Part shown: piece by piece, positions 8,752 through 18,579 of the stretch | Position numbering within the stretch: position 1 is the first letter of the stretch | How the letters are laid out: every line of letters starts with the position of its first letter | Origin: Waterburya agarophytonicola KI4 | GTDB taxonomy: Bacteria; Cyanobacteriota; Cyanobacteriia; Cyanobacteriales; Xenococcaceae | DNA: 51,633 nucleotides | Assembly (NCBI RefSeq): GCF_020640915.1 | Contig: NZ_JADWDC010000033.1 | Span: 1-51,633, forward strand | Direction of reading: 5' to 3' | The notes under the pieces: generated by a model | Database searches by the model: none | Told to the model about the DNA's origin: nothing | The model's input: the letters and a program-made list of their open reading frames with translations, nothing else | Position numbers and translations under genes: made by a program

Positions 8752-10563
8752 ATGACCGACGTTCCCGTCTCTCGTATCCGTAACTTCTCAATTATTGCTC
8801 ACATCGATCATGGTAAATCTACCTTAGCGGATCGAATGCTGCAAGACACTGGCACTGTGGCACAAAGACAGATGAAAGAACAATTCCTCGACAATATGGA
8901 TTTGGAACGAGAGCGAGGAATTACCATCAAGCTACAGGCAGCAAGAATGAATTACACTGCCAAAGATGGACAGAATTATGTTTTAAACTTAATCGATACT
9001 CCTGGTCATGTAGATTTCTCCTACGAAGTATCTCGCTCCCTAGCTGCTTGTGAAGGTGCGTTGCTAGTAGTGGATTCTTCTCAAGGAGTGGAAGCCCAAA
9101 CATTAGCTAATGTTTATTTGGCACTAGAAAACGATCTGGAGATCATTCCCGTACTCAATAAGATAGATCTTCCTGGGGCAGAATGCGATCGCGTTGCTCA
9201 AGAAATTGAAGACGTTGTGGGTCTAGATTGTAGCGATATTATCCAAGCTTCAGCCAAAATTGGTTTAGGTATTGATGATATTCTAGAATCGATCGTCCAA
9301 AAAGTCCCGCCTCCAGCAGATACGGTGGATCGACCCCTGAGAGCCTTGATTTTTGATAGTTATTACGATGCTTATCGTGGGGTAGTAGTCTACTTCCGCG
9401 TTATGGATGGTAAGGTTAAAAGAGGCGATAACGTGCGTCTGATGGCATCGGGTAAAGAATATGTCATTGACGAGCTTGGTATTCTTTCTCCCACCCAAGT
9501 TGAAGTAGAAGAACTTCACGCAGGGGAAGTGGGTTATTTTGCTGCTGCGATCAAAGCAGTAGAAGATGCCCGTGTCGGCGATACTATTACTCTAGTTGAC
9601 GAACCCGCACCCGAACCCCTTCCTGGATACACTGAAGCGAAACCAATGGTATTCTGTGGTTTGTTTCCCACCGACTCGGATCAGTATCCCGATTTGCGAG
9701 ATGCTTTAGATAAGCTCAAGCTTAACGATGCTGCTCTATCTTACGAGCCAGAAACTTCTAGCGCAATGGGTTTTGGTTTTCGTTGTGGTTTCCTTGGGTT
9801 ACTCCACATGGAAATCGTTCAAGAAAGACTAGAGAGGGAATATGATTTAGAACTTATTACCACCGCACCTTCAGTAATTTATCGCGTCACCACCATAGAC
9901 GGGGAAGTGATGGAAATTGATAATCCTAGTTTGTTACCCGATCCTCAGCAACGGGAAAAAATTGAAGAGCCTTTTATTAAGGTAGAAATTATTACTCCTG
10001 AAAACTATGTTGGTACTTTAATGGACTTGTGCCAAACTAGACGGGGAATATTCAAAGACATGAAATATTTCACCCAAAACCGTACCTGTCTGATTTACGA
10101 GTTACCTTTAGCCGAAGTAGTTACTGACTTTTTCGATCAAATGAAGTCGCGCACTAAAGGATATGCCAGTATGGAATATCAAATGCTTGGTTATCGCAAA
10201 GATCATTTGGTGAAGTTGGATATTTTGGTTAATAAAGATCCTGTCGATGCTTTATCAACTATCGTGCATCGAGATAAAGCTTATTATGTCGGTCGAGCAT
10301 TAACAGAAAAGCTCAAAGAATTGATTCCTCGCCATCAATTTAAAGTACCAATTCAGGCAGCTATTGGAGCCAAAATAATCGCCAGCGAACATATTCCCGC
10401 ACTGCGTAAGGATGTATTGGCGAAATGTTATGGCGGTGATATTTCTCGTAAAAAGAAACTATTACAAAAACAAGCCAAAGGTAAGAAAAGAATGAAATCT
10501 ATTGGTACTGTGGATGTTCCTCAAGAGGCTTTCATGGCAGTGTTGAAAATAGGTAAAGAATAA
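8752..10563 (+). CDS. lepA: Elongation factor 4 (LepA), ribosomal back-translocase GTPase
   Basis: This 603-residue translational GTPase acts on stalled or mistranslocated ribosomes. The G1 motif is AHIDHGKST (16-24), the switch region is [12 protein letters not shown]3 is DTPGH and G4 is [11 protein letters not shown]-like domains II, III and V follow. The LepA-specific C-terminal domain is intact, ending with [22 protein letters not shown] and [14 protein letters not shown]. Length and ending are typical for bacterial LepA. It precedes a tyrosine recombinase gene on the same strand, with a 155-base spacer. Confidence 0.97.
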   Translation: MTDVPVSRIRNFSIIAHIDHGKSTLADRMLQDTGTVAQRQMKEQFLDNMDLERERGITIKLQAARMNYTAKDGQNYVLNLIDTPGHVDFSYEVSRSLAACEGALLVVDSSQGVEAQTLANVYLALENDLEIIPVLNKIDLPGAECDRVAQEIEDVVGLDCSDIIQASAKIGLGIDDILESIVQKVPPPADTVDRPLRALIFDSYYDAYRGVVVYFRVMDGKVKRGDNVRLMASGKEYVIDELGILSPTQVEVEELHAGEVGYFAAAIKAVEDARVGDTITLVDEPAPEPLPGYTEAKPMVFCGLFPTDSDQYPDLRDALDKLKLNDAALSYEPETSSAMGFGFRCGFLGLLHMEIVQERLEREYDLELITTAPSVIYRVTTIDGEVMEIDNPSLLPDPQQREKIEEPFIKVEIITPENYVGTLMDLCQTRRGIFKDMKYFTQNRTCLIYELPLAEVVTDFFDQMKSRTKGYASMEYQMLGYRKDHLVKLDILVNKDPVDALSTIVHRDKAYYVGRALTEKLKELIPRHQFKVPIQAAIGAKIIASEHIPALRKDVLAKCYGGDISRKKKLLQKQAKGKKRMKSIGTVDVPQEAFMAVLKIGKE

Positions 10564-10718
10564 GTAATAAGTAATTAAAGAGCGATCGCTTTTTTGATTT
10601 AAAGAGAAAGGCGATCTCTTGTAGGTGGATGCTGTCTGGGGATAGAAATTAGTTCTTTTTTTCTGAACTAGTTAAGAATGAATATGCTAGGATTGTGCCA
10701 AATTGAGCGATAGAATTA

Positions 10719-11705
10719 ATGCTAGCTACTCATAATTCCCCTCAGATTGATAAGATTACCACCAATAACTTATTAGTAGTGTTTGCTGAATTTTTGGATC
10801 TAGATGTTAGTGCGGGGGATGCTGCTAAAGACACCCTCAAAACCTATATTCGCCAGCTACATCAGTTTCTAGAGTGGTGCGATTGCCGTCTGTTAAATCC
10901 CGTTACTATAACTAAAAACGACATTAAAAAATATCGTCGTTGGATGATCGAACAAAAGAAATATAAGCCAGCCACTATCGCTTTGAAATTAGCTGTCGTG
11001 CGTCGTTTCTATCAAGCTGCGGTAGAAAAAGGGATGATTTCTATCAACCCTGCTGCGGGGGTTAAACCGCCACGAGAAAAACTAGATCCCGCCGAAAAAA
11101 TTACTTATTTAGAGCAAACAGAAGTAGAATCTCTTTTAGGTATCATTCCCGAAGATGGCACAATCATATCTGCCAGGGATAAGGCGATGATTGCGATTAT
11201 GGCTTTAGAAGGTACGAGAACGGTAGAATTACATCGTGCTGATATTGCTAGTTTGGTCAGACAGGGACAAAATTTGGGCATTCGGGTAGAGGGAAAAAGA
11301 AGCATTCGAGTTGTTCCTCTGACCCCAGATATTGCCCATCTTCTGGTTAATTATTTACATATTAGAGAAACCGCAGGAGAAGTATTAAAACCCACCAGAC
11401 CATTATTTATCGTTACGGGTAATAATTCACGGGGAAAAAGAATTTCCCGTCGCGGTATTCGAGCCATTGTCGACAAATACCTCCAACAAGCATCATTAAA
11501 ACATACTCCTGGTCGAACTATCTCTGCTCATAGTCTTCGACATACTGCTGGTACATTAGCCTTGCGATCTGGTGCAGATTTACGTCAGGTACAAGATCTA
11601 TTAGGACATAAAGATCCTCGCACTACCTCGATCTATGCTCACGTAGGCGATCGCTGGCAAAACAATCCTGCCTTAAAGTTAAATATTAATATACCTTCCC
11701 TCTAA
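10719..11705 (+). CDS. XerC/XerD-like tyrosine recombinase
   Basis: This is a 328-residue site-specific recombinase. The N-terminal SAM-like core-binding domain spans about 15-110. The catalytic domain has Arg167 (EGTRTVEL), a Lys in VEGKRS, His271 and Arg274 (AHSLRHTAG), His297 (LLGHKD) and the nucleophile Tyr306 (SIYAHV), so the active-site set is complete. Its size fits Xer-type or cyanobacterial integrase-like enzymes. I see no tRNA gene, direct-repeat att site or phage gene nearby, so it does not look like the integrase of a present mobile element. It may be a housekeeping dimer-resolution enzyme or a domesticated recombinase. Confidence 0.9.
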   Translation: MLATHNSPQIDKITTNNLLVVFAEFLDLDVSAGDAAKDTLKTYIRQLHQFLEWCDCRLLNPVTITKNDIKKYRRWMIEQKKYKPATIALKLAVVRRFYQAAVEKGMISINPAAGVKPPREKLDPAEKITYLEQTEVESLLGIIPEDGTIISARDKAMIAIMALEGTRTVELHRADIASLVRQGQNLGIRVEGKRSIRVVPLTPDIAHLLVNYLHIRETAGEVLKPTRPLFIVTGNNSRGKRISRRGIRAIVDKYLQQASLKHTPGRTISAHSLRHTAGTLALRSGADLRQVQDLLGHKDPRTTSIYAHVGDRWQNNPALKLNINIPSL

Positions 11706-11708
11706 TAA

Positions 11709-12827
11709 TTAACTATCTAATTTAAACAAAATATTGGCACGGCTGATATTATCCTGTTTGCCTATATTTTGAATGGCGATCGCTTTGAGATGGGGAAATA
11801 ATGATTGTATGGCTAGTTTGGTTACTTTATAGAGGGGAATGCGATCTTCCAATAAAGATTTGCCATTGTTAATCTCTATATAAGCCAAATTGCGATCGTT
11901 GAAGGGTAAAGAATTTAAAATTTGTTGTAATTCCAGATTATCTAAAAAAGATTTATTATTCAAAGAATTTACTGTTGTCTTATCCGCCTCGATTAATAAA
12001 GTTCGAGCAGCTAAATCTGCTCCCTTAATTGATAGAGCAATACCCAAAATTGGCTTACTATTAGCTTGAGTTGAGATTGTCGATTTATCCAACCAAGCAG
12101 ATAAACCAAAAACATCAATGTAACCTATACCTATGTGAGGTTGTTGAATATTATTTAAAACATTTTGATAACTATCAGCTCGTGCCAAATTAAGCTCGAT
12201 CGCTTGGGCTTGATTGATCGCCTCTTTTAAAATTTGAGGTTGATTGGCAAATAAGACAAAATCTCCCACCACCACACTGCTCCAGAAATCAGAAATTCCC
12301 TTGGGAAAGATAATATTTGTTCCTTTATACGGCTCGATACTAATATTATTTTTGGTGCTATAAAACTGGCGTAAAGACTCTTTTGCTAAACCATTATTCT
12401 TCGTTGCTGCGGCTAAAATATATCCTGGTTGCGCTCCATTTTTCGGATTGCGATCGCTATCTAAACTAGCTATGGCTAAAGTAATCTCGTCTCCCAACCA
12501 GGGTTTAACGTCTCGTTGATAATTAAAACCTATTTTGCCCAACAAATCCGTTTCCCACTGTTGCCATTCTAGGCGTTCTCTTTGACGCTCTTGAAGAGGC
12601 AAAGTCACCCGATAGATAGCATTGAGCTTTTCAGGATTAGTGAGCAAAGAAACCATCCCAGGAGCTTGTTTGGGGATAAATGCCGCAGCCAGAGGAAAAC
12701 GATTTACCCCTCCTGGCAAAAGCGCGATCGAGCTAGAGCTTGCGATCCAACCCATGCCCACTACCGCGATCAAAAAGATAGTGATTGCTCCTGCGGTTAA
12801 AGTCCAGAAAAAAGAACGAAATTTCAT
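11709..12827 (-). CDS. DUF3352 domain-containing exported or anchored protein
   Basis: This 372-residue protein has an N-terminal membrane anchor or signal (about residues 8-33). The segment PLAAAFIPKQAPGMVSLLTNP and later WLGDEITLAIASLD are typical of the DUF3352 family, found widely in cyanobacteria and of unknown function. From memory, many members are considerably longer (above 500 residues), so this copy may be a short form, although its C-terminus (ANILFKLDS) looks like a natural end. It is convergent with the recombinase gene and divergent from the rhodanese gene. Biochemical activity is unknown. Confidence 0.75.
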   Translation of the reverse strand: MKFRSFFWTLTAGAITIFLIAVVGMGWIASSSSIALLPGGVNRFPLAAAFIPKQAPGMVSLLTNPEKLNAIYRVTLPLQERQRERLEWQQWETDLLGKIGFNYQRDVKPWLGDEITLAIASLDSDRNPKNGAQPGYILAAATKNNGLAKESLRQFYSTKNNISIEPYKGTNIIFPKGISDFWSSVVVGDFVLFANQPQILKEAINQAQAIELNLARADSYQNVLNNIQQPHIGIGYIDVFGLSAWLDKSTISTQANSKPILGIALSIKGADLAARTLLIEADKTTVNSLNNKSFLDNLELQQILNSLPFNDRNLAYIEINNGKSLLEDRIPLYKVTKLAIQSLFPHLKAIAIQNIGKQDNISRANILFKLDS

Positions 12828-12963
12828 TAAACAAGTATTTTAAAAACAGCAATTGTAGCTGTAAGTAACATTATATATCTTGGGAGTTAGTAAAAAAATT
12901 AACAATAAATCGTGATGAAACTGAGGGAAAATTAAAACATAGTAAATTTTATTAATAATAAAA

Positions 12964-13314
12964 GTGTTTTATAGTAGCCCAATTCCCGAAATTGATGTCA
13001 ATCAGCTAGCAATACGATTAGCCGAGGTAGAAGAATCACTTCAGTTAATCGATGTCAGAGAAAGAACCGAATTTGCGATCGCTCAAATTCCGCAATTCAA
13101 TCTATATCCTTTGAGCGAGTTTGAACAATGGTCGGAAAAAATTCTGATCGATCTTGAGCCGGAGACAGAAACAATAGTTATATGTCATCATGGAATGCGA
13201 TCGGCTCAACTTTGTCAGTGGCTAGCTATGAGAGGATTTAGTAACGTCCAGAATGTGCAGGGGGGAATCGATGCTTATTCTCGTTTCGTAGATAACCGCA
13301 TTAATCGTTATTAA
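12964..13314 (+). CDS. Single-domain rhodanese-like protein
   Basis: This 116-residue cytoplasmic protein is a complete rhodanese domain: LQLIDVRERTEFAIAQIP in the first half, active-site Cys74 in CHHGMRS, then GFSNVQNVQGGIDAYS. The active loop with Cys suggests sulfur transfer from a persulfide, but the donor and acceptor are unknown. The start at 12964 is GTG. It ends 86 bases before hrcA and is probably in the same neighbourhood in other cyanobacteria. An NtcA-like box begins at its stop codon, so hrcA may have its own promoter. Confidence 0.88.
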   Translation: MFYSSPIPEIDVNQLAIRLAEVEESLQLIDVRERTEFAIAQIPQFNLYPLSEFEQWSEKILIDLEPETETIVICHHGMRSAQLCQWLAMRGFSNVQNVQGGIDAYSRFVDNRINRY

Positions 13315-13315
13315 T

Positions 13316-13358
13316 GTACTTTTATGTACTAATATCACAAGCTATACTTGACTAAAAT
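13316..13358 (+). promoter_or_regulatory. NtcA-activated-type promoter upstream of hrcA
   Basis: A perfect GTA-N8-TAC motif (13316-13329) is followed after 23 bases by TAAAAT (13353-13358), which fits the TAN3T -10 box. This is the canonical layout of NtcA-dependent class II promoters in cyanobacteria. The hrcA start codon is about 43 bases past the -10 box. By contrast I see no CIRCE (TTAGCACTC-N9-GAGTGCTAA) here. Confidence 0.5.
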
Positions 13359-13400
13359 TCTCGACTTTACCCTACAAATAATTATCAATAATTATATTTA

Positions 13401-14483
13401 ATGGCACACCAACCCGATCTGAGTGCGAGACATCAAAATATATTAAAAGCTACTATAAAACACTATATTGCTACCGCCGAGCCAGTAGCTTCCAAGACTT
13501 TGGCACAAGAGTATGATTTTGACGTTAGTTCTGCTACCATTCGCAATGTTATGGGGCGTTTAGAAGAAGCTGGACTACTTTATCAACCCCACGTATCTGC
13601 GGGAAGAGTACCTTCTGATTCGGGTTATCGCACCTATGTAGACCATCTTATTGTCCCTAATGGTGATGTCAGTCAAATTATCCAAAAATCAGTACAGCGC
13701 GAGTTAAAAGTAGCTAGAGCAAGCTTTGAAGCACTATTACAAAAAGCAGCCAAAATTTTAGCAACCTTAAGTGGTTATATTGCTTTAATTACTTTCCCCC
13801 AAAATCTTAATAGTACTTTGCGCCATTTACAATTGGTCAGAATAGGAAGCGATCGCGTCATGTTAATTGTAGTAACAGATTCTTTTCAAACCCAATCAAT
13901 TTTGATTGAATCCCCCCTACAAAATGACGATCCAGACGAATCAAATATAGATCGCCAATTGCAGCTTTTATCTAACTTTTTAGATACCGAACTAAAAGGA
14001 AAATCGTTAGCCGAAATTGCTACTAATGATTGGTCGAATATAGATGATAATTTTGCTCGATATACCGACTTTTTTAGCATCTTATTTGACCAATTAAAAG
14101 CCAGTTTTAAAGACAATAATTCTAGTCCGATCTTAATTCATGGCGTAGCAGAATTTTTGCGTCATCCAGAGTTTTCTCAACTCCAACAAGTTCAAACTCT
14201 TTTATCTTTACTAGAAGAAAAACAAGAACAGTTACTACCAGTTATTTTCACCCTTCCTGAAGTAAAAAATTCCCTCCAACGGGTTAGCATTACCATCGGG
14301 GAAGAAAATTACCTCGAACCGATGCAAAGCTGTACTTTAATCTCAGCTAACTACTATCAAGATGGTACTCCTGTGGGTAGCGTGGGCATTTTAGGGCCCA
14401 AAAGAATGCTCTATGAAAATGCGATCGCTTTAGTCGAAAATACGGCTAACTATCTTTCTAACCCCTTTAAAATGTCAATTTAG
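13401..14483 (+). CDS. hrcA: Heat-inducible transcription repressor HrcA
   Basis: HrcA is a 360-residue repressor that binds CIRCE operators of groESL and dnaK-type genes and is kept active by GroEL. The N-terminal winged helix (about 5-75) carries the family signature: EPVASKTLAQEYDFDVSSAT, then IRNVMGRLEEAGLLYQPHVS and AGRVPSDSGYRTYVD. The GAF-like dimerisation domain follows, and the ending PVGSVGILGPKRMLYENAI is typical. No CIRCE element is visible in the 86-base upstream spacer, so autoregulation through CIRCE is not supported here. An NtcA-like box is present instead. The gene converges on the 7TM-HD gene. Confidence 0.96.
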   Translation: MAHQPDLSARHQNILKATIKHYIATAEPVASKTLAQEYDFDVSSATIRNVMGRLEEAGLLYQPHVSAGRVPSDSGYRTYVDHLIVPNGDVSQIIQKSVQRELKVARASFEALLQKAAKILATLSGYIALITFPQNLNSTLRHLQLVRIGSDRVMLIVVTDSFQTQSILIESPLQNDDPDESNIDRQLQLLSNFLDTELKGKSLAEIATNDWSNIDDNFARYTDFFSILFDQLKASFKDNNSSPILIHGVAEFLRHPEFSQLQQVQTLLSLLEEKQEQLLPVIFTLPEVKNSLQRVSITIGEENYLEPMQSCTLISANYYQDGTPVGSVGILGPKRMLYENAIALVENTANYLSNPFKMSI

Positions 14484-14506
14484 GGCGTGGGATGGATACA
14501 GAAAAA

Positions 14507-16981
14507 TCAGCTATTTGTTCTGTTCCGATTTAGACTAACATCTAATGCCCCTTTAGGATAGGCAATCCGTTTATGATTGAACTGTTGCCAGACTCGGATG
14601 AAAACATCTGCCACAATGGGTAATTCATCATAACTAAGACCACTATCGAGCAATTGACCGTCTTGCCAACGGGACTTGAAAATCTTTTGTACTGTAGATA
14701 AAGCCTGTTTGGGAGTAGCGTCTCTCAGGGATCGCAAAGCAGCTTCGCAACCATCTGCCAACATCATAATTCCTGCCTCTCTCGACTGGGGAATTGGACC
14801 AATATAGCGAAAATCAGATTCTAATACCGTAGCACCCTCTTCCTCCGCTTTTTGTTTTGCCTGATAGTAAAAATAAGCAATCAATAAAGTTCCCTGATGT
14901 TCGGGAATAAAATCTCTGATAGCTTTGGGCAAACCATATCGACGCGCCATCGCTAAACCTTCGCTGACGTGCTTTTTGATAATTTCCGCACTCAGCCAAG
15001 GATCGTCAATTTCATCGTGTTTGTTAGGTCCTCCCATTTGGTTTTCAATAAAGCCTAGAGGGTCGTGCATTTTGCCCACATCATGGTACAAAGTACCCGC
15101 CCTAATCAACTCTACATTGCAATTTAATTCCCTCGCAGCAGCTTCCGCTAGAGAAGCCACAAACATAGTATGTTGAAATGTTCCTGGTGCTTCAGTAGCC
15201 AATCGCTTGAGTAGGGGTAAATTAGGGTTCGATAACTCTGCCAACCGAATTGGGGTAACTAAATCAAAAAATCTTTCTAAATAAGGAGAAATTCCGATCG
15301 CCACCACACTCCAAGCAACCCCAAACAGACCGCAGATAGAAGCATCGGGTAAAATGGCAGACCAAATAGTAGCAGGACTAGCACTGGCGATTAAATTACT
15401 AATTAAATATACTGCTGCTTGAGATATCCCCACCATAATACCCAATCTGGCGATCGCTTCTCGTGATCGCAATCTACCAGCAAAAATAGCTGCAATCAAT
15501 CCTCCAGCACATCCTGCAAGCAAATAAGAATATCCAATAGCTTGGTTGCTAAACATGACTAAAGCTGCTACTAAAGCCACTTGGTATACAGCCAAACTGG
15601 GAGTATAAAAACTACTAACCAACAAACCAATCGCTGGCAAACTAGTATGAGGAAAATTAAACACGCTTAATAAAGGCGCGCTCAAACTTAATAGGCACAG
15701 TAAAAGATAATCGCGATTGCGGATTGAAGTATATACCCGTCTTTGAATCACCAAAAAGATGCCAAGAACAAAACTAACAAAAGTCGCACAGAGCTTTAAT
15801 CCGTCCCAATTAGTCCCTCGCTGACTGAGTTTGAAACCATCTAACAACACAAAATCTGCTTGAGTTATTCTTGCTCCTTGCTCGACAATCACTTCTCCTT
15901 GTTCGATTTCTACTATGACGGTATTAATTGCCATAGCTGCCTTTTCAGCAATATTTCTCGTAGCATCTTTATCTTCTTCTAGATTGGGTTCGAGTATTTC
16001 TAATAGTAAATTGTGAGCTAAAAATTCGGCATTTTCAGGTATGTCAGGATTGAGTTGAGCCGAGACGGCTTGCTCTAAAAGACTAGAAGGCATCCCCAAG
16101 GGAATACCTTGAGTTAAAATGCGATCAATCGCCAAAGAAATCGTATTTTTCGTAGTTTTCCAATCTTTTTCAGTCAAATCGAGAAGAATAACAATTTCTT
16201 TATCATCCAAGCGAACATTTTTTTTCTGAGCTAACTTTTTCCAAGCCTGAGCATAGCGATAACGAGTTAGGGTAATTTGGGCAATTAAAGTATTGAACTC
16301 CGTGTCCGATGTTTGTTCGCGATATGCCTTTAATTCTGAAGCAACTTGTTGCAATTTGATATTAAAATCTGGTCTTTTTTCTAAAGGCACGTTATGTTGA
16401 GGGTTGGCAGATTTTTCGCGAAAATTTTGAGCCACAGAAGCCAAAACTGATTTAAACTCTTCTTCTGGACAAAAACGAATATATTTTTGACTCGACAGAG
16501 AAAGTACTTCGGGATTGAAAAAAGGAAAAGGCTCAGTTAATTTTCTTAATTCATCTACGCTATCTAAATATGCTGCCAGCTTAGTTTGAATTTCTTCGGT
16601 TAAAAATGTATCTTGCTTTAATATGGGTACAATCCCGGTTTGAATTTCTTTGCGTTTCTCTAAAGTGGTTTTATTATCTTCAAATTTTTCTGAATAGGGA
16701 GCTTTAATCGTCAGGGGCGAAATTTTACCCACGGTTAATTGGGGCTGATTGTAGAAGCGATAGCCCACAACACTAGTTAACGCTACAATACTTACCAACA
16801 ACATCGCCAAAAAATCTCTCAGGCTGTTTTTGCTGTTTTTGTTGTATCTTCTTAAGGAAGATTGTCCTGAAAATTGAGCAGCTTTACTTGAGTTTTTGAT
16901 CCAGCCTAAAAAACTATGATGTAAATATTTGTCTCGCCATCCCTGAAAATATTCTATTAGTGAATGCCAGCTTTTCATCAT
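14507..16981 (-). CDS. 7TM-HD (PgpH-like) membrane phosphohydrolase
   Basis: This 824-residue membrane protein has a first helix near residues 57-77 and a large extracytoplasmic 7TM-HDED domain (about 80-390). A block of about seven helices (about 390-580) follows, then a cytoplasmic HD domain with the metal-binding pair His633-Asp634 in LYHDVGKMHDP. ENQMGG and IPEHQGT add the further metal ligands. In Listeria the related PgpH hydrolyses the second messenger c-di-AMP, so this is the probable activity. It is known widely in cyanobacteria. It converges on hrcA with a 23-base gap. Confidence 0.92.
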   Translation of the reverse strand: MMKSWHSLIEYFQGWRDKYLHHSFLGWIKNSSKAAQFSGQSSLRRYNKNSKNSLRDFLAMLLVSIVALTSVVGYRFYNQPQLTVGKISPLTIKAPYSEKFEDNKTTLEKRKEIQTGIVPILKQDTFLTEEIQTKLAAYLDSVDELRKLTEPFPFFNPEVLSLSSQKYIRFCPEEEFKSVLASVAQNFREKSANPQHNVPLEKRPDFNIKLQQVASELKAYREQTSDTEFNTLIAQITLTRYRYAQAWKKLAQKKNVRLDDKEIVILLDLTEKDWKTTKNTISLAIDRILTQGIPLGMPSSLLEQAVSAQLNPDIPENAEFLAHNLLLEILEPNLEEDKDATRNIAEKAAMAINTVIVEIEQGEVIVEQGARITQADFVLLDGFKLSQRGTNWDGLKLCATFVSFVLGIFLVIQRRVYTSIRNRDYLLLCLLSLSAPLLSVFNFPHTSLPAIGLLVSSFYTPSLAVYQVALVAALVMFSNQAIGYSYLLAGCAGGLIAAIFAGRLRSREAIARLGIMVGISQAAVYLISNLIASASPATIWSAILPDASICGLFGVAWSVVAIGISPYLERFFDLVTPIRLAELSNPNLPLLKRLATEAPGTFQHTMFVASLAEAAARELNCNVELIRAGTLYHDVGKMHDPLGFIENQMGGPNKHDEIDDPWLSAEIIKKHVSEGLAMARRYGLPKAIRDFIPEHQGTLLIAYFYYQAKQKAEEEGATVLESDFRYIGPIPQSREAGIMMLADGCEAALRSLRDATPKQALSTVQKIFKSRWQDGQLLDSGLSYDELPIVADVFIRVWQQFNHKRIAYPKGALDVSLNRNRTNS

Positions 16982-17147
16982 ATATGAAGACCAATAGAAG
17001 CTATAGAAATATTTTGCCTAATTGTGACCGAATAATATAACAACTTTGACACAAGAAATTTCGTTTGCCGAATTAATTATTGTTTTATATTTACTAAATT
17101 TATGCCTGCTATATAGTTGTATACAGTTGACAAATTTAACCCAGATT

Positions 17148-18128
17148 TTATTTTTGAGAAATAATTTTTAAATTTTGACGAGGTTGAATAATTTTAGGCA
17201 TAGCAACTGCATGAATTTCTGGGTTACAAAATAAATCTTTACTTTCTAAACTATGGTGTATGCCCAGCCAAGTTTGAAACAGTTGTTTGATAGTGTTTTT
17301 AGTCTCTTCCTCAACGCGATCGCTATTACTTGTTTCTCTCCAACTCCTCGGTATCCCAGCTACACCATTATATGCTCCTGAGATGGTAGCTGTTAGTATT
17401 GCAGTTGGTACGGATAACCTACTATTAATGTGACTGGCGCGTTTGACTGAAAGCATAAAATTTCTAGGGGTAGAGGCAAAACAGAACCAAGATAAAGCGA
17501 TCGCAATTGAGGCAGTTTCTACCTCATCTCGATCTTTATTTATTGGTTGACGTAATTGGTCGCTCAATTGTCTTAGACTTAAGCCATTTGACCAAGCTTG
17601 GCTTACCATCTCTAGTTTCTCAACCAAAGAAGTCGTCTTAATTTCTCCTCCACCCAAGAGTAAGTCGATGGACTTACTAACATTTGGCTCTTTAAATTGA
17701 AATTTGTTATTTAATACCAAAGTTAAAATATAACTCCATATTAAGAGATATTCCTTTAATTGTGATGTCTGGTCTGATTTAAAATGACATTGAGTAATAA
17801 TTCCTTTGCATATATATTTATTATCTTCGGCAAATAAAATGATGGGTAACAAAAGTGACATCAAACGATAAGGAAGATCGATAGGATCGATCGAAACACT
17901 TGTAGCATCATCAGATAATAACTCAACTAACTGGGAATCAATTCGATCTAGTCTTCCATCTTTGACAATTATTTGTCCGATTTTGTTTCTGGTGGCGATC
18001 CAATCGGGATTTTTATACCGTAGAATCTTAGTTCGATCCCCAAAATTTAGATCCTGAGATAAAGCCCCTGCGATCGCGCTTCCCCACCAAGCCCCTGCAA
18101 ATCGGTCAAAAGTAGAATAATTCATCAA
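17148..18128 (-). CDS. ADP-ribosylglycohydrolase-related protein lacking metal ligands
   Basis: This is a 326-residue protein of the ADP-ribosylglycohydrolase fold. The N-terminal motif FAGAWWGSAIAGAL (10-23) matches the family start, where GDALG is expected. The C-terminal region from ETASIAIALSWFCF (205) to ISGAYNGVAGIPRSW (249-263) matches the last conserved block. The acidic residues that hold the two Mg ions are missing: the Asp of the first motif is Ala, and the DTDT motif is replaced by NSRLSVP (235-241). I infer a catalytically inactive relative that may bind a ligand or a protein. It is divergent from the YbjQ gene. Confidence 0.75.
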   Translation of the reverse strand: MMNYSTFDRFAGAWWGSAIAGALSQDLNFGDRTKILRYKNPDWIATRNKIGQIIVKDGRLDRIDSQLVELLSDDATSVSIDPIDLPYRLMSLLLPIILFAEDNKYICKGIITQCHFKSDQTSQLKEYLLIWSYILTLVLNNKFQFKEPNVSKSIDLLLGGGEIKTTSLVEKLEMVSQAWSNGLSLRQLSDQLRQPINKDRDEVETASIAIALSWFCFASTPRNFMLSVKRASHINSRLSVPTAILTATISGAYNGVAGIPRSWRETSNSDRVEEETKNTIKQLFQTWLGIHHSLESKDLFCNPEIHAVAMPKIIQPRQNLKIISQK

Positions 18129-18204
18129 TCTCCTGCATTTTTTAAAAATCTATCAAAATAAACTGATAAGATACTCACAACCTATCAATCATCATCTTTC
18201 CTCC

Positions 18205-18531
18205 ATGTTAGTTACTACTACCGACACGATTCAGAATCAGTCTATTGAAAACTATTTAGGGATAGTTACTGCCGAAGTAGTATACGGTACAAATGTTTTG
18301 AAAGATTTTTTTGCGGGGATCAGAGACACTATTGGGGGACGTACGGGAAGTTATGAAAGAGTTTTTGAAAAGGGACAGCAAAAAGCGATCGAAGAACTCA
18401 AGCAACGCGCCCAAAAGTTAAATGCAGATGCAGTGATTGGCATCGAAATAGATACGGGTACAATTAGTGTGGATAATAAAGGAGTGTTACTTTTAATTAC
18501 TGCTACGGGAACGGCCGTTCAATTGAGCTAG
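18205..18531 (+). CDS. YbjQ/UPF0145 family protein
   Basis: This 108-residue protein matches the YbjQ family (DUF74). It has an early LGIVTAEVVYGTNVLKDFFA, the central IRDTIGGRTGSYERVFEKG and the ending with LNADAVIGIEIDTGTI. The family forms pentamers in known structures, and its function is not established, though heavy-metal binding has been suggested. The length is typical. It sits 48 bases upstream of a glycosyltransferase gene on the same strand; a shared transcript is possible but a functional link is not evident. Confidence 0.9.
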   Translation: MLVTTTDTIQNQSIENYLGIVTAEVVYGTNVLKDFFAGIRDTIGGRTGSYERVFEKGQQKAIEELKQRAQKLNADAVIGIEIDTGTISVDNKGVLLLITATGTAVQLS

Positions 18532-18579
18532 AAAGAGCGCGTTTGTGTGGTTATCCACCAATAACCAGAATCAAAAATT

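Noticed and set aside
10570-10621. Terminator after lepA from AAGAG-ATCGC and GCGAT-CTCTT
   Set aside because: The arms pair only with a 2-base bulge around a ~21-base loop and no T run follows; one arm is a HIP1 copy, so pairing is expected by chance.
10719-12827. Genomic island around the tyrosine recombinase
   Set aside because: Flanking genes are conserved housekeeping genes, and no direct repeats, tRNA or base-composition change is visible.
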